Positions 17,173-27,128 of a stretch of DNA of 64,000 nt are shown piece after piece. Numbering within the stretch: position 1 is the stretch's first letter; the number at the start of each line of letters is the position of its first letter. Position numbers and translations under genes: made by a program. Under the pieces are notes generated by a model. It made no database searches and was not told the origin of the DNA. It saw only the letters and a program-made list of their open reading frames with translations. Source of the DNA: Thalassotalea fonticola (GTDB taxonomy: Bacteria > Pseudomonadota > Gammaproteobacteria > Enterobacterales > Alteromonadaceae); assembly GCF_032911225.1 (NCBI RefSeq), contig NZ_CP136600.1, positions 3,534,001 through 3,598,000 on the forward strand, given 5' to 3'.

Positions 17173-20062
17173 GTGTTCTGCCTTTGCGTGTTTTTGGCAA
17201 AAAATCGATTTGCTTACGAGAAAAGTCTTTATTGCGTTGCTGCCAATTTGACGGCGATGAGACCTTCTCTACTTGCACAGCGGTTACTTTATATTCTGGG
17301 CAATTGGTCGCCCAATCTGAATTGTCAGTGGTGATCACATTTGCACCACTTTCAGGGTGATGAAAGGTGGTATAAACAACGCCGGGTTGCATACGACTGG
17401 TGATTTTTGCCGTTAAAACGGTATTACCTGCACGGCTGCTGATACCTAAATTGTCACCGTCTTTAATACCTCGCTCTTGGGCATCGTGCGGGTGAATTTC
17501 TAATTGATCTTTATCATGCCACATTTGGTTGTCAGTACGGCGAGTTTGAGCGCCAACATTATATTGTGACAAAATTCGCCCTGTAGTGAGCAACAATGGG
17601 AACTTACGACTGGCACGTTCGTCGGTAGGCACATACTCAGTGATGGCAAAGGTGGCTTGACCTATAGGAAAGTCGTTAATGTGCATAGTCGGTGTACCTT
17701 GCGGGTTAAGGTCATTACACGGCCATTGAATACTGCCTAATTGCTCGAGCTTTTCATAACTCACCCCAGTGAATGTCGGTGTTAACTCGGCAATTTCAGC
17801 CATAATTTCTTTTGGATGTTGATAGTTCATTGGATAGCCAAGTGCATTCGACAAGGCCATGGTCGTTTCCCAATCGGCTTTTCCGGCGAGTGGTGTCATT
17901 ACCTTTCTAACCCGATTAATTCGACGTTCGGCATTGGTGAAGGTGCCGTCTTTTTCTAAAAACGAAGAGCCAGGTAAAAAGACATGTGCAAATTTAGCCG
18001 TTTCGTTTAAAAAGATATCTTGCACAATCAAGCACTCTAATGATTTTAATGCGGCTTCAACATGGTTAGTGTTTGGGTCCGATTGGGCAATATCTTCACC
18101 CTGACAATACAAACCTTTAAAGCTGCCATCAATGGCGGCATCAAACATATTTGGAATACGAAGCCCTGGTTCATTATCAATGTTAACTTGCCAATGCTGC
18201 TCAAATTTCTCTCTTGATGCATCGTTATTGACGTGCTGATAGCCGGGTAATTCATGAGGAAATGAGCCCATATCACACGAACCTTGCACATTATTTTGGC
18301 CACGTAGTGGGTTCACGCCAACACCTTCACGGCCAATATTTCCGGTTAACAAGGCCAAATTAGCAATACCCATGACCATGCTTGACCCTTGTGAATGCTC
18401 CGTTACTCCCAAACCATAATAGATGGCGCCATTGTTAACACTGGCATATAAACGGGCAGCTTTACGCAGTTGCTCAGCATCAATACCGGTAATGTCTTGG
18501 GTGTTTTCAGGTGAGTGACGGCTATCACTGATAAAACTATGCCACTGCTGGTAAGCTTGTGTTTGACAGCGCTCAGCAATGAACGCTTTATCTTCTAATC
18601 CTTCATCAACAATGACGTGCGCCATAGCGTTAATAAAGGCAACATTTGTACCTGGACGCAGTGGTAAATGATGATCTAAGGTTACGTGTGGGCTATTGCC
18701 TAAATCGATTTTTCGAGGGTCGGCAATTATCAAGTGCGCGCCTTGGCGTAAGCGTTTTTTCAACAAAGAACCAAATACCGGGTGGGCATCAGTCGGGTTA
18801 GCACCAATGACAATAATTGTATCGGCTTGCATCACTGAATCAAAAGTTTGCGTACCTGCTGATTCACCTAAAGTGGCTTTTAAACCATAGCCCGTAGGAG
18901 AATGACATACGCGTGCACAAGTATCGGTATTGTTATTGCCAAAAGCGGCGCGAACAAGTTTTTGTACCAAATAAGTTTCTTCATTAGTACAACGTGAAGA
19001 GGTGATCCCACCAATACTGTCTTTGCCATATTTTGCTTGTACTGATTTAAGCTTATTTGCGGCAAAGTCAATTGCTTCTTGCCAGCTGGTTTCTCGCCAA
19101 GGTTGATCAATAGAGTCTCGCACCATCGGTGAGGTGATACGATCTTGATGGGTGGCATAACCGAAGGCAAAACGACCTTTAACACAAGAGTGACCGTGAT
19201 TGGCTTGGCCATCTTTAGCCGGGACCATGCGAATGACTTCCTCGCCTTTCATTTGCGCTTCAAAAGAACAACCGACACCACAATAGGCGCAAGTAGTGGT
19301 AACACTGCGTTCAGGCTGACCTTGCTCAATCACACTGTTTTCCATTAACGTTGAAGTAGGGCATGCTTGTACACAGGCACCACAGGAAACACAGTCGGAA
19401 CTTAAAAAGTCATTGTTATCGCCGGTTGAAACTTTGGAATCAAACCCACGACCATCAATAGTTAGGGCAAAGGTACCTTGTACTTCTTCACAGGCGCGCA
19501 CGCATCGTGAACAAACAATACATTTACTTGGTTCAAAGGTGAAATAGGGGTTGGAGGTATCTTTGGCAGCGTCAAGATGATTTTCACCGTCAAAGCCATA
19601 ACGCACTTCTCGTAAACCTACGGCACCAGCCATATCTTGCAGCTCGCAATCACCATTGCTGGGGCAGGTTAAGCAATCTAGTGGATGATCTGAAATATAC
19701 AGTTCCATGATATTTTTACGCAAACGAGCTATTTTTTTATTTTGAGTACTAACCTGCATATCTTGCTCTGCAGGGGTGGTACACGAAGCTGGCATACCTC
19801 TTCGGCCTGCTATTTCGACTGCACATAAACGGCAAGAGCCAAATGCTTCCAGATTATCAGATGCACATAATTTAGGAATGGTAATGTTAAGCAGTGCAGC
19901 CGCGCGCAATACAGAAGTACCTTCAGGTACAGAAATCTGTTGACCGTCAATGGTTAAGGTTACGTGCTGATCAGATAGCACTTCAGGCGTACCTAAATCT
20001 ACCATCACATTAGCTTGCGTGGTTTGATTTTGTGCCGCATTAGGATCGTAAAAACTGACCAT
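17159..20062 (-). CDS. fdsA: NAD-dependent formate dehydrogenase, alpha (molybdenum) subunit
   Basis: Catalytic subunit oxidising formate to CO2. The 967 residues carry, in order, an N-terminal 2Fe-2S ferredoxin-like domain (cysteines near 40-70), a NuoG-like H-x3-C-x2-C-x5-C cluster (HPLDCLTCPSNGDC), two 4Fe-4S clusters (CIVCSRCVRAC and CVSCGACVQAC), a further 4Fe-4S site (CAYCGVGC), and the molybdopterin domains. The molybdenum ligand is C386 in CARVCHSP, so this is a cysteine and not a selenocysteine enzyme. A C-terminal dinucleotide-binding domain ends near residue 930. The start overlaps the fdsB stop (TAATG). No Tat signal, so it is cytoplasmic and passes electrons to FdsB. Confidence 0.95.
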   Translation of the reverse strand: MVSFYDPNAAQNQTTQANVMVDLGTPEVLSDQHVTLTIDGQQISVPEGTSVLRAAALLNITIPKLCASDNLEAFGSCRLCAVEIAGRRGMPASCTTPAEQDMQVSTQNKKIARLRKNIMELYISDHPLDCLTCPSNGDCELQDMAGAVGLREVRYGFDGENHLDAAKDTSNPYFTFEPSKCIVCSRCVRACEEVQGTFALTIDGRGFDSKVSTGDNNDFLSSDCVSCGACVQACPTSTLMENSVIEQGQPERSVTTTCAYCGVGCSFEAQMKGEEVIRMVPAKDGQANHGHSCVKGRFAFGYATHQDRITSPMVRDSIDQPWRETSWQEAIDFAANKLKSVQAKYGKDSIGGITSSRCTNEETYLVQKLVRAAFGNNNTDTCARVCHSPTGYGLKATLGESAGTQTFDSVMQADTIIVIGANPTDAHPVFGSLLKKRLRQGAHLIIADPRKIDLGNSPHVTLDHHLPLRPGTNVAFINAMAHVIVDEGLEDKAFIAERCQTQAYQQWHSFISDSRHSPENTQDITGIDAEQLRKAARLYASVNNGAIYYGLGVTEHSQGSSMVMGIANLALLTGNIGREGVGVNPLRGQNNVQGSCDMGSFPHELPGYQHVNNDASREKFEQHWQVNIDNEPGLRIPNMFDAAIDGSFKGLYCQGEDIAQSDPNTNHVEAALKSLECLIVQDIFLNETAKFAHVFLPGSSFLEKDGTFTNAERRINRVRKVMTPLAGKADWETTMALSNALGYPMNYQHPKEIMAEIAELTPTFTGVSYEKLEQLGSIQWPCNDLNPQGTPTMHINDFPIGQATFAITEYVPTDERASRKFPLLLTTGRILSQYNVGAQTRRTDNQMWHDKDQLEIHPHDAQERGIKDGDNLGISSRAGNTVLTAKITSRMQPGVVYTTFHHPESGANVITTDNSDWATNCPEYKVTAVQVEKVSSPSNWQQRNKDFSRKQIDFLPKTRKGRTHAHE

Positions 20063-21687
20063 TATTTTTGCTCCTTAGCCGTAACTTTTTCATGGTACTG
20101 AGTAGAGTTGTCAGTAATGAAATCATCGGCAAAATGAGTCATAACACTTTTAACTGGGATCGGCGTCATACTGCCCATTGCACATAATGAGCCATCAATC
20201 ATAGTGTCGCATAAATCGACTAATAGCTCGTTAAGCGCAACGCTCTGTTCAGTCGGTGATTGATTCTGGTGTGCGGCGATCATATTATCAATTACTTCAA
20301 CGCCTCGGGTTGAGCCAATACGACAAGGGGTACATTTGCCACATGACTCCGCCGTACAAAATTCCATGGCAAAACGTGCTTGTTCAGTCATGCTAATGCT
20401 GTTATCAAATACCACGATACCACCATGACCAAGCACCGCACTGATGGCCGAAAATGCCTCGTAATCCAGAGCGGTATGCCATTGTTGTTCTGGTAAATAG
20501 GCACCTAAAGGGCCACCTACTTGTATAGCTTTGATAGGTTCGCCGGTATATGTTCCGGCGCCAAAGTCATTAACAATATCGGCTAAAGTTGTACCAAAGG
20601 CTAATTCAACGAGTCCGCCTTGTTTTATGTTACCGGCCAATTGAAATGGCAAAGTACCGCGTGAACGGCCTACGCCAAAGTCTTGATAATATTGTGCACC
20701 CTTGGCCAAAATAATTGGCACTGTTGCCAAGCTGATCACGTTGTTAACAATGGTAGGCTGACCAAACAAACCTTCAATGGCAGGTAACGGCGGTTTAGCT
20801 CGAACAAGGCCGCGCTTACCTTCAAGACTTTCCAGCAAAGAGGTTTCTTCACCACAAATATAAGCTCCAGCGCCTATTCGTACTTCTAGATCAAACTTGT
20901 GCCCGCTGCCTTGGATGTTGTCACCCAAATATTGCTGTTGATAAGCCGTCGCTATTGCTTGCTCAAGTATAAGTTGCGCTTGTGGGTATTCTGAACGCAG
21001 ATAGATATAACCTTGTGTGGCACCTACAGCAAGACCTGCGATAATCATACCTTCGATTAAGCTAAATGGATCTGCTTCCATTAATAAACGATCTGAAAAG
21101 GTGCCAGAGTCGCCTTCATCGGCATTACACACAATGTATTTCTGCTGTTCTGCGCCGGTTGGTTTTGCATCAAGTACGGTTTGCCACTTTATTCCTGTCG
21201 GAAACGCTGCGCCGCCACGGCCGCGTAGCCCTGAAGTTTTAATTTCATCGACTATGTTTTGCTGATCTTCAGCTAAAAGTGTTAAGGCATTGTTTAAGCC
21301 AACAAAGCCATCATGAGTTATGTAGTCATCAATGCTAACCGGGTTAATAATTCCCGCACGCTTAAAGGTTAAACGCTGCTGTTTTGCTAAATAGGGAATG
21401 TTTTCGGTAAGGCCTAAATACAATGGATGATCGGCATTGCCTGTAAGCATTCCCTGAGTAAGTAGAGATTCAACATCATCAACTGAAACAGGGCCGTAAG
21501 CAACACGGCCTTGCGGCGTTTCAACTTCGAGTAAGGGTTCTAGATAAAACATGCCGCGCGAACCATTACGGATTAGATTAACTTTTTCGGAACTCTCTTT
21601 TGTTTGAAAGACGATAGCTTTAGCCACATCGTCTGCGCCCATAGCTATTGCTGTGGTGTCCATAGGTAAATATAGAGTGGTAGACAT
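20062..21687 (-). CDS. fdsB: NAD-dependent formate dehydrogenase, beta (NAD/FMN) subunit
   Basis: Diaphorase subunit reducing NAD. About 541 residues: an N-terminal thioredoxin-like region, a NuoF-like core with the FMN/NADH loop GLRGRGGAAFPTG (near 150) and ICGEETSLLESLEG (near 265), and the N3-type 4Fe-4S motif SCGKCTPCR near 447. The frame opens at 21705 inside fdsG, but the ATG at 21687 has GAGGA at good spacing and starts just after the fdsG stop. It is partner to FdsG and FdsA in a soluble complex. Confidence 0.94.
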   Translation of the reverse strand: MSTTLYLPMDTTAIAMGADDVAKAIVFQTKESSEKVNLIRNGSRGMFYLEPLLEVETPQGRVAYGPVSVDDVESLLTQGMLTGNADHPLYLGLTENIPYLAKQQRLTFKRAGIINPVSIDDYITHDGFVGLNNALTLLAEDQQNIVDEIKTSGLRGRGGAAFPTGIKWQTVLDAKPTGAEQQKYIVCNADEGDSGTFSDRLLMEADPFSLIEGMIIAGLAVGATQGYIYLRSEYPQAQLILEQAIATAYQQQYLGDNIQGSGHKFDLEVRIGAGAYICGEETSLLESLEGKRGLVRAKPPLPAIEGLFGQPTIVNNVISLATVPIILAKGAQYYQDFGVGRSRGTLPFQLAGNIKQGGLVELAFGTTLADIVNDFGAGTYTGEPIKAIQVGGPLGAYLPEQQWHTALDYEAFSAISAVLGHGGIVVFDNSISMTEQARFAMEFCTAESCGKCTPCRIGSTRGVEVIDNMIAAHQNQSPTEQSVALNELLVDLCDTMIDGSLCAMGSMTPIPVKSVMTHFADDFITDNSTQYHEKVTAKEQK

Positions 21688-21688
21688 C

Positions 21689-22195
21689 TTATAGTTCCTC
21701 GCCAAGGTTGAGTTGATAAAGCGAGAGTGTTTCAGTCAGCTCAGAAAACTTGCTACTGGTCATTCGGCCATAGGTTTTAACGCCTACTTTGATTGAAGGA
21801 GAACAGGCACAATTCCCTAAACAATATACTGGCTCAAGGGTAAAGTTTTTATTCGCTGAGGTCTGGCCATAATCTATGCCTAATTGATTTTTAACCGCTT
21901 GCTCCAGCGCTTTAGAGCCCATAGCCTGGCAGGCTTCACCGCGACAAATCTCAATAGTATGTCTGCCCGGCTGTTCGAGGTGAAAATGAGCATAGAAAGT
22001 TATCACACCATAAATTTCGGCTTCTGTTTGTTGTAACCCTTGCGCGATAATGGCTAAAGCCGATTTCGGGATAAATCCAAATTGGTGCTGAATGTCATGC
22101 AATATTGGTAATAGTGCTCCAGGTAAGTCTTTTTTATTATCAACAAGGTTTTTTATGGTTTGCTCTGGGGATTGTGCCTTCGCATTGGTGTTCAT
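21689..22195 (-). CDS. fdsG: NAD-dependent formate dehydrogenase, gamma (2Fe-2S) subunit
   Basis: A 168-residue NuoE-like protein. The four cysteines of the thioredoxin-like 2Fe-2S domain are visible as C-R-G-E-A-C (near residue 95) and C-L-G-N-C-A-C (near 135). It relays electrons within the formate dehydrogenase complex. It is the first gene of the fdsG-fdsB-fdsA-fdhD-fdsD operon, and its stop is 1 bp from the chosen fdsB start. Cytoplasmic, with no signal peptide. Confidence 0.92.
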   Translation of the reverse strand: MNTNAKAQSPEQTIKNLVDNKKDLPGALLPILHDIQHQFGFIPKSALAIIAQGLQQTEAEIYGVITFYAHFHLEQPGRHTIEICRGEACQAMGSKALEQAVKNQLGIDYGQTSANKNFTLEPVYCLGNCACSPSIKVGVKTYGRMTSSKFSELTETLSLYQLNLGEEL

Positions 22196-22513
22196 CTTCA
22201 GCTCTCATTTACTCGGGTTATTCACTATAGATAATATGCTTATTGTATCACTACCGCCAATAAACTTTCTTATCGCAGCATAAGTAAAATTAGTCAAAAA
22301 GATCATTGCGCTAAAATGCCATGAAAATTATTTCACCTAGTTTTTTATAAGAGTGACTCAAGATTAATCTAATAGAGACTTATATAAAAGGTGCACAGAT
22401 AGGACTAATTTTTAAAAGAACTGATATCTGATAGCTCAAAAAAAGCCCCTCATCACAAAATGATGAAGGGCTTTTAATTATTTTAAAGAAATTAAAAAGT
22501 ATTTACAGACTTG
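22196..22513. other. 318-bp intergenic region upstream of fdsG
   Basis: This holds the fdsG promoter region (minus strand) and, at its left side in gene direction, the terminator of the giant surface-protein gene at 22441-22475. I found no convincing ORF and no clear promoter consensus. Confidence 0.5.
22441..22475 (-). terminator. rho-independent terminator of the giant surface-protein gene
   Basis: The arms AAAAGCCCCTCATCA (22441-22455) and TGATGAAGGGCTTTT (22461-22475) pair over 15 bp with one mismatch and a CAAAA loop. It lies 39 bp beyond the stop at 22514, and the minus strand ends in a U-rich tract. Confidence 0.85.
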
Positions 22514-25500
22514 CTATTTCTTTCTCGCAAACACTCGAATAAATGCTAACAACCCAAGCAGATAACCGAATGAACCACTGCTGGTATCTGTTTTCTCAGT
22601 ACGGGTACTGTCGAATGGGAATTTATCGGCATTATCGCCAACACCATCTTCGTCAGAATCGATAGTTTCAGTCGCATCTTGTGGGAAGGTATCGAATAAA
22701 TCTGGCGTGCCATCACCATCTGTATCGGTTACATCATCTTGCCATTTAGAAGCGTCATTTGGGTAGTAGTCGGCATTATCACCTACTTCATCACCATCGC
22801 TGTCTTTTGTTTCTGCTGCATCCTGAGGGAATGCATCATATAAATCAGGTGTGCCATCACTATCTGTATCGGTTACATCATCTTCCCATTTAGAATTATC
22901 GTCTGGGTAGTAATCTGCGGCATCTGGAACGCCATCGCCATCGGTATCTTTACCATCAATTGACGTTGCGATTAGGGCTGTGCCATCTTCAGATAAGGTA
23001 ATTTCAAAGTAGGTGCCACCAGCTTCAATAATTTTTGCAGAGAACTGTTCTAGCAAGGTACCAGGTGTATTGCCACCATCCGTGCTATTAACACTGAGTA
23101 AGGTAAAGCCTGTACCTTCTGCAAATGCAGCGCCAGTGGGATTAATGACTAACGTACTGTCAGCTAAATTTGCATTACCGTTTATTGCCAGCATTGGTGT
23201 ATCACTTACATCTTTGGCTGCAACGCTTGAGTTTGTTACGTTAAAAGTTAACTCACCGGCAAAGTCCAAATCGCTGTTGATAGTGCTGGTAGTTTGAGCC
23301 GTACCTTCAACAATAATAGAGCTGGTATGTCTTATCGAGCCAACCGTACCTCCATTTGTCGTGTACGTTCCGCCAGTATCAGCACCAAAGGCTAATACGC
23401 CGCTAATAACGCCTGAGTTAGTCACAGAATTAATGGTAACACTAGGGTAGTAGGCGTCTACGTAATCTTCGATAGGATCACCGATTGGTGAGGTCGCATT
23501 ACCATGGTTATCAATCACATAAACTTTTTTCGCAGCCTTGCCTTGGGTACTTTTTAAGGTACCAACGTGGCCATTTATAGTACCGCTGTTAGTAATTGAA
23601 TCAATTGTTGCGCCCATTGCCGTAGACAAATCACCAGTAATGGTGCCGCTATTATCAATAAAATCAACGCTGTGAGTATAATTTTCTTTACTCTCGTGAC
23701 CTAATCTAATTGAGTAACCTGCAATGGTGCCACCTTTCTCATCTAAGTATTCAATGGTACCTGAGTTTGTAATACCGCCGATTACTGATGTAAAGCTGCC
23801 ATCACTACTGGTTATTTCAATACCTGAACGAATATAGGTTATCTTGTTCGATGTATGACCAGTAGAAATTAAACCTTGATTCACAATACCATTCGTTACG
23901 GTAACATTATCCAGTCTTATTGCTGAGTCGTTACTTCTTATTTTAGAGTTTACGCCACTGTTAGTTAGGCCATATATGGTTAAACCTGTCGCGCTATCTA
24001 AGTTAATTGCCCGAGCAGCTGTTCTATCATCGCCATCTGTTACTTCAATGCTGCCTTCGTTAAGAATATATAAGCTACTTAAAACATCGGCACCACCACT
24101 GATACAAGGTAAATTAGTATCGTCAGGTCTTTGACAATCAATAACCACATCTTTTGCTATATTTACTGATGTTACATCAGCTGGTATAGCGTAAGCCTCT
24201 GCTAAGGCTTCAGTTACAGCAAAATCTTTTGGATTATCACCACGTAAGTTTTTGCTTTTTGACGGGTCTTCCGGATAATCATCGCTATTATCACCTACGC
24301 CATCGCCATCGGTATCGGTATCTTCAGTTTCATCTTCCGGGAAGGCATCGGCATTATCACCTGTACCATCACCATCAGTATCGACTGATTCATTTGGATC
24401 TGAAGGGAATTCATCGTATAAATCAGGTGTGTTATCACCGTCAGAATCGGTGACATCATCTTGCCATTTCTCTGGGTCAGTAGGATAGTAGTCACTATTA
24501 TCGCCTGTACCATCAGCATCGGTGTCAGTATTTTCTGTTTCATCTTCAGGGAAGGCATCAATCGTTAGTGTTGAAGAATCTTGACAAGTTTGATCACAGT
24601 CATCATTGTACTCATCCGGATAACCATCGTCATCACTATCAACCGATGCCGATATATCAGTTGGGAATTTGTCCAGCTCATCTGGTACACCATCACCATC
24701 TTCATCGGCAGCATTGTTGTCTACAACATTCACTGTGATCGTTTGCGTAGTTGTACTACCTTTACTATCGGTAGCTACTGCATAGATAGTTCTTTCTCCA
24801 AACTCAGCGATTGTTGGCGTCCAATCTGCACTAAAGGTAAGGTTATCACCTTGTAAAGTTGCTGCTGAAATTAAGGTTTCACCATCAAAGAATTCAACTT
24901 TAGTAACATCTTCAATGCCATCGGCATCAGTCACTTCAACACTTAAGGAAACCTGTTCATCAACATTCAATTCAGCCTGTGCAAGCGGGCTAGCAAATGA
25001 AACAATGGTTGGTGCGTTAGGCGTAATATTTAACGTTAACGCCGTCGTCGTTTGTGTAGTAGAAACCACATAACTGTTTTCATCAAAGCCGGTGATGGAA
25101 ATAGATTTAGGTTCAACTTTATAGTTAGCTAAATCAATCTCAGCTTCTGGATCAATAACAACGCCGTCTTTTACATCACATACTGAATTAGCAATGAAAG
25201 CGTCAGCCGTGATTAAAGGTAAAGTTACTGCGCCGCCAGTGTAGCTACTACCATCAACGGTAATGTTACTGTTACAAATTGCGGCATTACCGTCATGGGT
25301 TGTTGGGTCAAATGGCGTTGTTAATTCAGAAAAATCTAAGCCACTGTCTTGTTGAATATCTGCTAAAGATTTAGCAGATATTGCTATAGGACTAATGCCT
25401 GTTTCACTCAAGTTAAATTGAATACTAGCTTCTGGATAGTTACCACCTTCAACAGCAGCGACCTTTAAGCCGGCAAAATTGACCGTCGCATCTGAGCCAC

Positions 25501-26260
25501 TTATTTGAATTCCACCTGCTGACCTCATTGCTAGTAGGTTCACTATGGCGTCGCCACTTACGTTTAATGTACCACCGCTTCGTAACGTTGACTGACCGGA
25601 CGTAAGAGCTAAACTACCAGATGAAATATTATATTGACCATCAGAGGTCACTACAAAAGTGTCAGCAACAGTGTCGGCGTCAGTATCTATATTGATACCA
25701 TTACCACCTAAAGTTAAAGAACCTTTGGTAACTACAACAGTCCCTTTCTTAACGTTAGTGGTTAAAGTGGCATTAACTTTAACTGCCCCACCTGTTTGAT
25801 TGATTTTACTGGTCGCTCTAGTTAACTCATTGCCTGCAGAATCGTAGGTTACATCGCCAGGGATAGCTGCTGTGCCTGCGTAAGACACGTTAATTTGTTG
25901 CATGGTTAAATTTGCAGCGGCAGGAATAATTAATTCACCAGAAACTCCCGCATGCTCTGGAAAATTACCATCGATTTTACCCGTTTTGGAACCAACGTCT
26001 AATGGACCAATGCTTAAAGGACTTGCAAGATCAAAGGTAACAATGTCGTTACCAAGAATACCAATATTATCAGCATTGTCAGCACTGGGGGCGACACCAC
26101 CATGCCAACAGGCATTATCAGACCAATTACAAGTATCGCCAGAATTTACCATGTCGGTTACAACTGTAGCTGCATGTGCTGTAGCTGCGCCGGTTAAATA
26201 TAAACTTGCAATCGCCAGAGCTATTTTACTTGGCTTTGCCGTGATTCTTTTCGTCATCAT
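22514..26260 (-). CDS. giant surface protein with calcium-binding TSP3-type repeats and GlyGly-CTERM-like tail
   Basis: A 1248-residue exported protein. A Sec signal ends near residue 30 (A-H-A then A-T-V). The N-terminal third is beta-rich and glycine/serine/asparagine-rich, followed by an Ig-like domain (about 400-510). A thrombospondin type-3 repeat block (about 515-680, many D-x-D-x-D-G-x-x-D units), a beta-helix-like stretch with repeated N-S-G-T-I motifs (about 760-1070) and a second TSP3 block (about 1100-1220) follow. The tail reads SSGSFGYLLGLLAFIRVFARKK in two parts: a small-residue motif, a hydrophobic helix, then basic residues, resembling GlyGly-CTERM sorting signals cut by rhombosortase. 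It is probably cell-surface or released; an adhesin or matrix role is inferred. Two ATGs lie at the start. Confidence 0.7.
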   Translation of the reverse strand: MMTKRITAKPSKIALAIASLYLTGAATAHAATVVTDMVNSGDTCNWSDNACWHGGVAPSADNADNIGILGNDIVTFDLASPLSIGPLDVGSKTGKIDGNFPEHAGVSGELIIPAAANLTMQQINVSYAGTAAIPGDVTYDSAGNELTRATSKINQTGGAVKVNATLTTNVKKGTVVVTKGSLTLGGNGINIDTDADTVADTFVVTSDGQYNISSGSLALTSGQSTLRSGGTLNVSGDAIVNLLAMRSAGGIQISGSDATVNFAGLKVAAVEGGNYPEASIQFNLSETGISPIAISAKSLADIQQDSGLDFSELTTPFDPTTHDGNAAICNSNITVDGSSYTGGAVTLPLITADAFIANSVCDVKDGVVIDPEAEIDLANYKVEPKSISITGFDENSYVVSTTQTTTALTLNITPNAPTIVSFASPLAQAELNVDEQVSLSVEVTDADGIEDVTKVEFFDGETLISAATLQGDNLTFSADWTPTIAEFGERTIYAVATDSKGSTTTQTITVNVVDNNAADEDGDGVPDELDKFPTDISASVDSDDDGYPDEYNDDCDQTCQDSSTLTIDAFPEDETENTDTDADGTGDNSDYYPTDPEKWQDDVTDSDGDNTPDLYDEFPSDPNESVDTDGDGTGDNADAFPEDETEDTDTDGDGVGDNSDDYPEDPSKSKNLRGDNPKDFAVTEALAEAYAIPADVTSVNIAKDVVIDCQRPDDTNLPCISGGADVLSSLYILNEGSIEVTDGDDRTAARAINLDSATGLTIYGLTNSGVNSKIRSNDSAIRLDNVTVTNGIVNQGLISTGHTSNKITYIRSGIEITSSDGSFTSVIGGITNSGTIEYLDEKGGTIAGYSIRLGHESKENYTHSVDFIDNSGTITGDLSTAMGATIDSITNSGTINGHVGTLKSTQGKAAKKVYVIDNHGNATSPIGDPIEDYVDAYYPSVTINSVTNSGVISGVLAFGADTGGTYTTNGGTVGSIRHTSSIIVEGTAQTTSTINSDLDFAGELTFNVTNSSVAAKDVSDTPMLAINGNANLADSTLVINPTGAAFAEGTGFTLLSVNSTDGGNTPGTLLEQFSAKIIEAGGTYFEITLSEDGTALIATSIDGKDTDGDGVPDAADYYPDDNSKWEDDVTDTDSDGTPDLYDAFPQDAAETKDSDGDEVGDNADYYPNDASKWQDDVTDTDGDGTPDLFDTFPQDATETIDSDEDGVGDNADKFPFDSTRTEKTDTSSGSFGYLLGLLAFIRVFARKK

Positions 26261-27128
26261 TTTTATTCCTATCCCTATTCTTGTTGCCTGACAGATGCTT
26301 GTGCAGCCCTATATCTAAGCCAATGTATTGTGAAATAAGCGTGTGCTATTTAATTTGTTTTTATCGTTATATGTAAGAACATTAATTAAACAATGACACT
26401 TTTGCAAGCTTTTTGTTTCAAAAACTTTCATAAATAGTGTTTTTGTCACAACAAAAAAATTTGAAATAAACAGTAACACGGTCTATTTATCGTAATTACT
26501 CTGCCTAAAAGTGTTTTAAATTTAAAGTTTATCTAAGTCTAGAGAATCATTAGACTTTTATCTGTTTCCTGGCTATTTCCGTTGTTAATGTAGTGTTAAC
26601 CTTGCGAGGTTGCAGGGTGATTGGAAATAATGCCCTTTGAAATTAGTAAGAAAAATATCGCTTGAAAAACAAACAGAGGCACCTTGGACATAAATGTTAA
26701 TATCATTATTTACGAAACCAAATGAAAGTGGTATATTGGTATTGTCTTGCGATAAGTTGAATAAAAAATTTTAATTTAAAAATGCTCTTTCAGCTTCTCA
26801 GTTAATCTGTATTTCGTTGTATCATTGACTGAATCAGCATTACATTAGTAGATTTTTTATTTAGCTGAGGCACTAAATTATAATGAATGTTAAGTATAAG
26901 TTAATGGTGTGTTAATGGCGCGGATCCCTCTAACACTCTATCTTTGGTTTTGAAGCAAAGTGAAGATGCATCCAACCATTTTAAAATATTACTGCTGTGG
27001 TGTTTAAATATTGCCTCTATTTAACCTGACCTCAGCTTATATAACTTATTATAAAGTGCGTATTACTAGCTGGTAGATAATGAGTCAATGATTTTACTTA
27101 AAAGTAATAAAGATAATAAAGGTAAGAA
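26261..27128. other. 868-bp non-coding divergent interval
   Basis: AT-rich sequence between the minus-strand surface-protein gene and the plus-strand Sel1-repeat gene. I found no ORF with a ribosome site, no tRNA and no strong hairpin. It must hold the two divergent promoters and seems long for that, so a degraded gene or an untranslated RNA cannot be excluded. Confidence 0.5.

Noticed and set aside
17159..20062. Selenocysteine formate dehydrogenase
   Set aside because: No in-frame TGA is present; the molybdenum ligand position encodes cysteine (C386).
24229..24856. Plus- and minus-strand frames inside the TSP3 region of the giant surface protein
   Set aside because: They are low-complexity shadows of aspartate-rich repeats.
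26261..27128. Hidden RNA gene or small CDS in the long divergent interval
   Set aside because: No tRNA-like fold, strong hairpin or ORF with a ribosome site was found.
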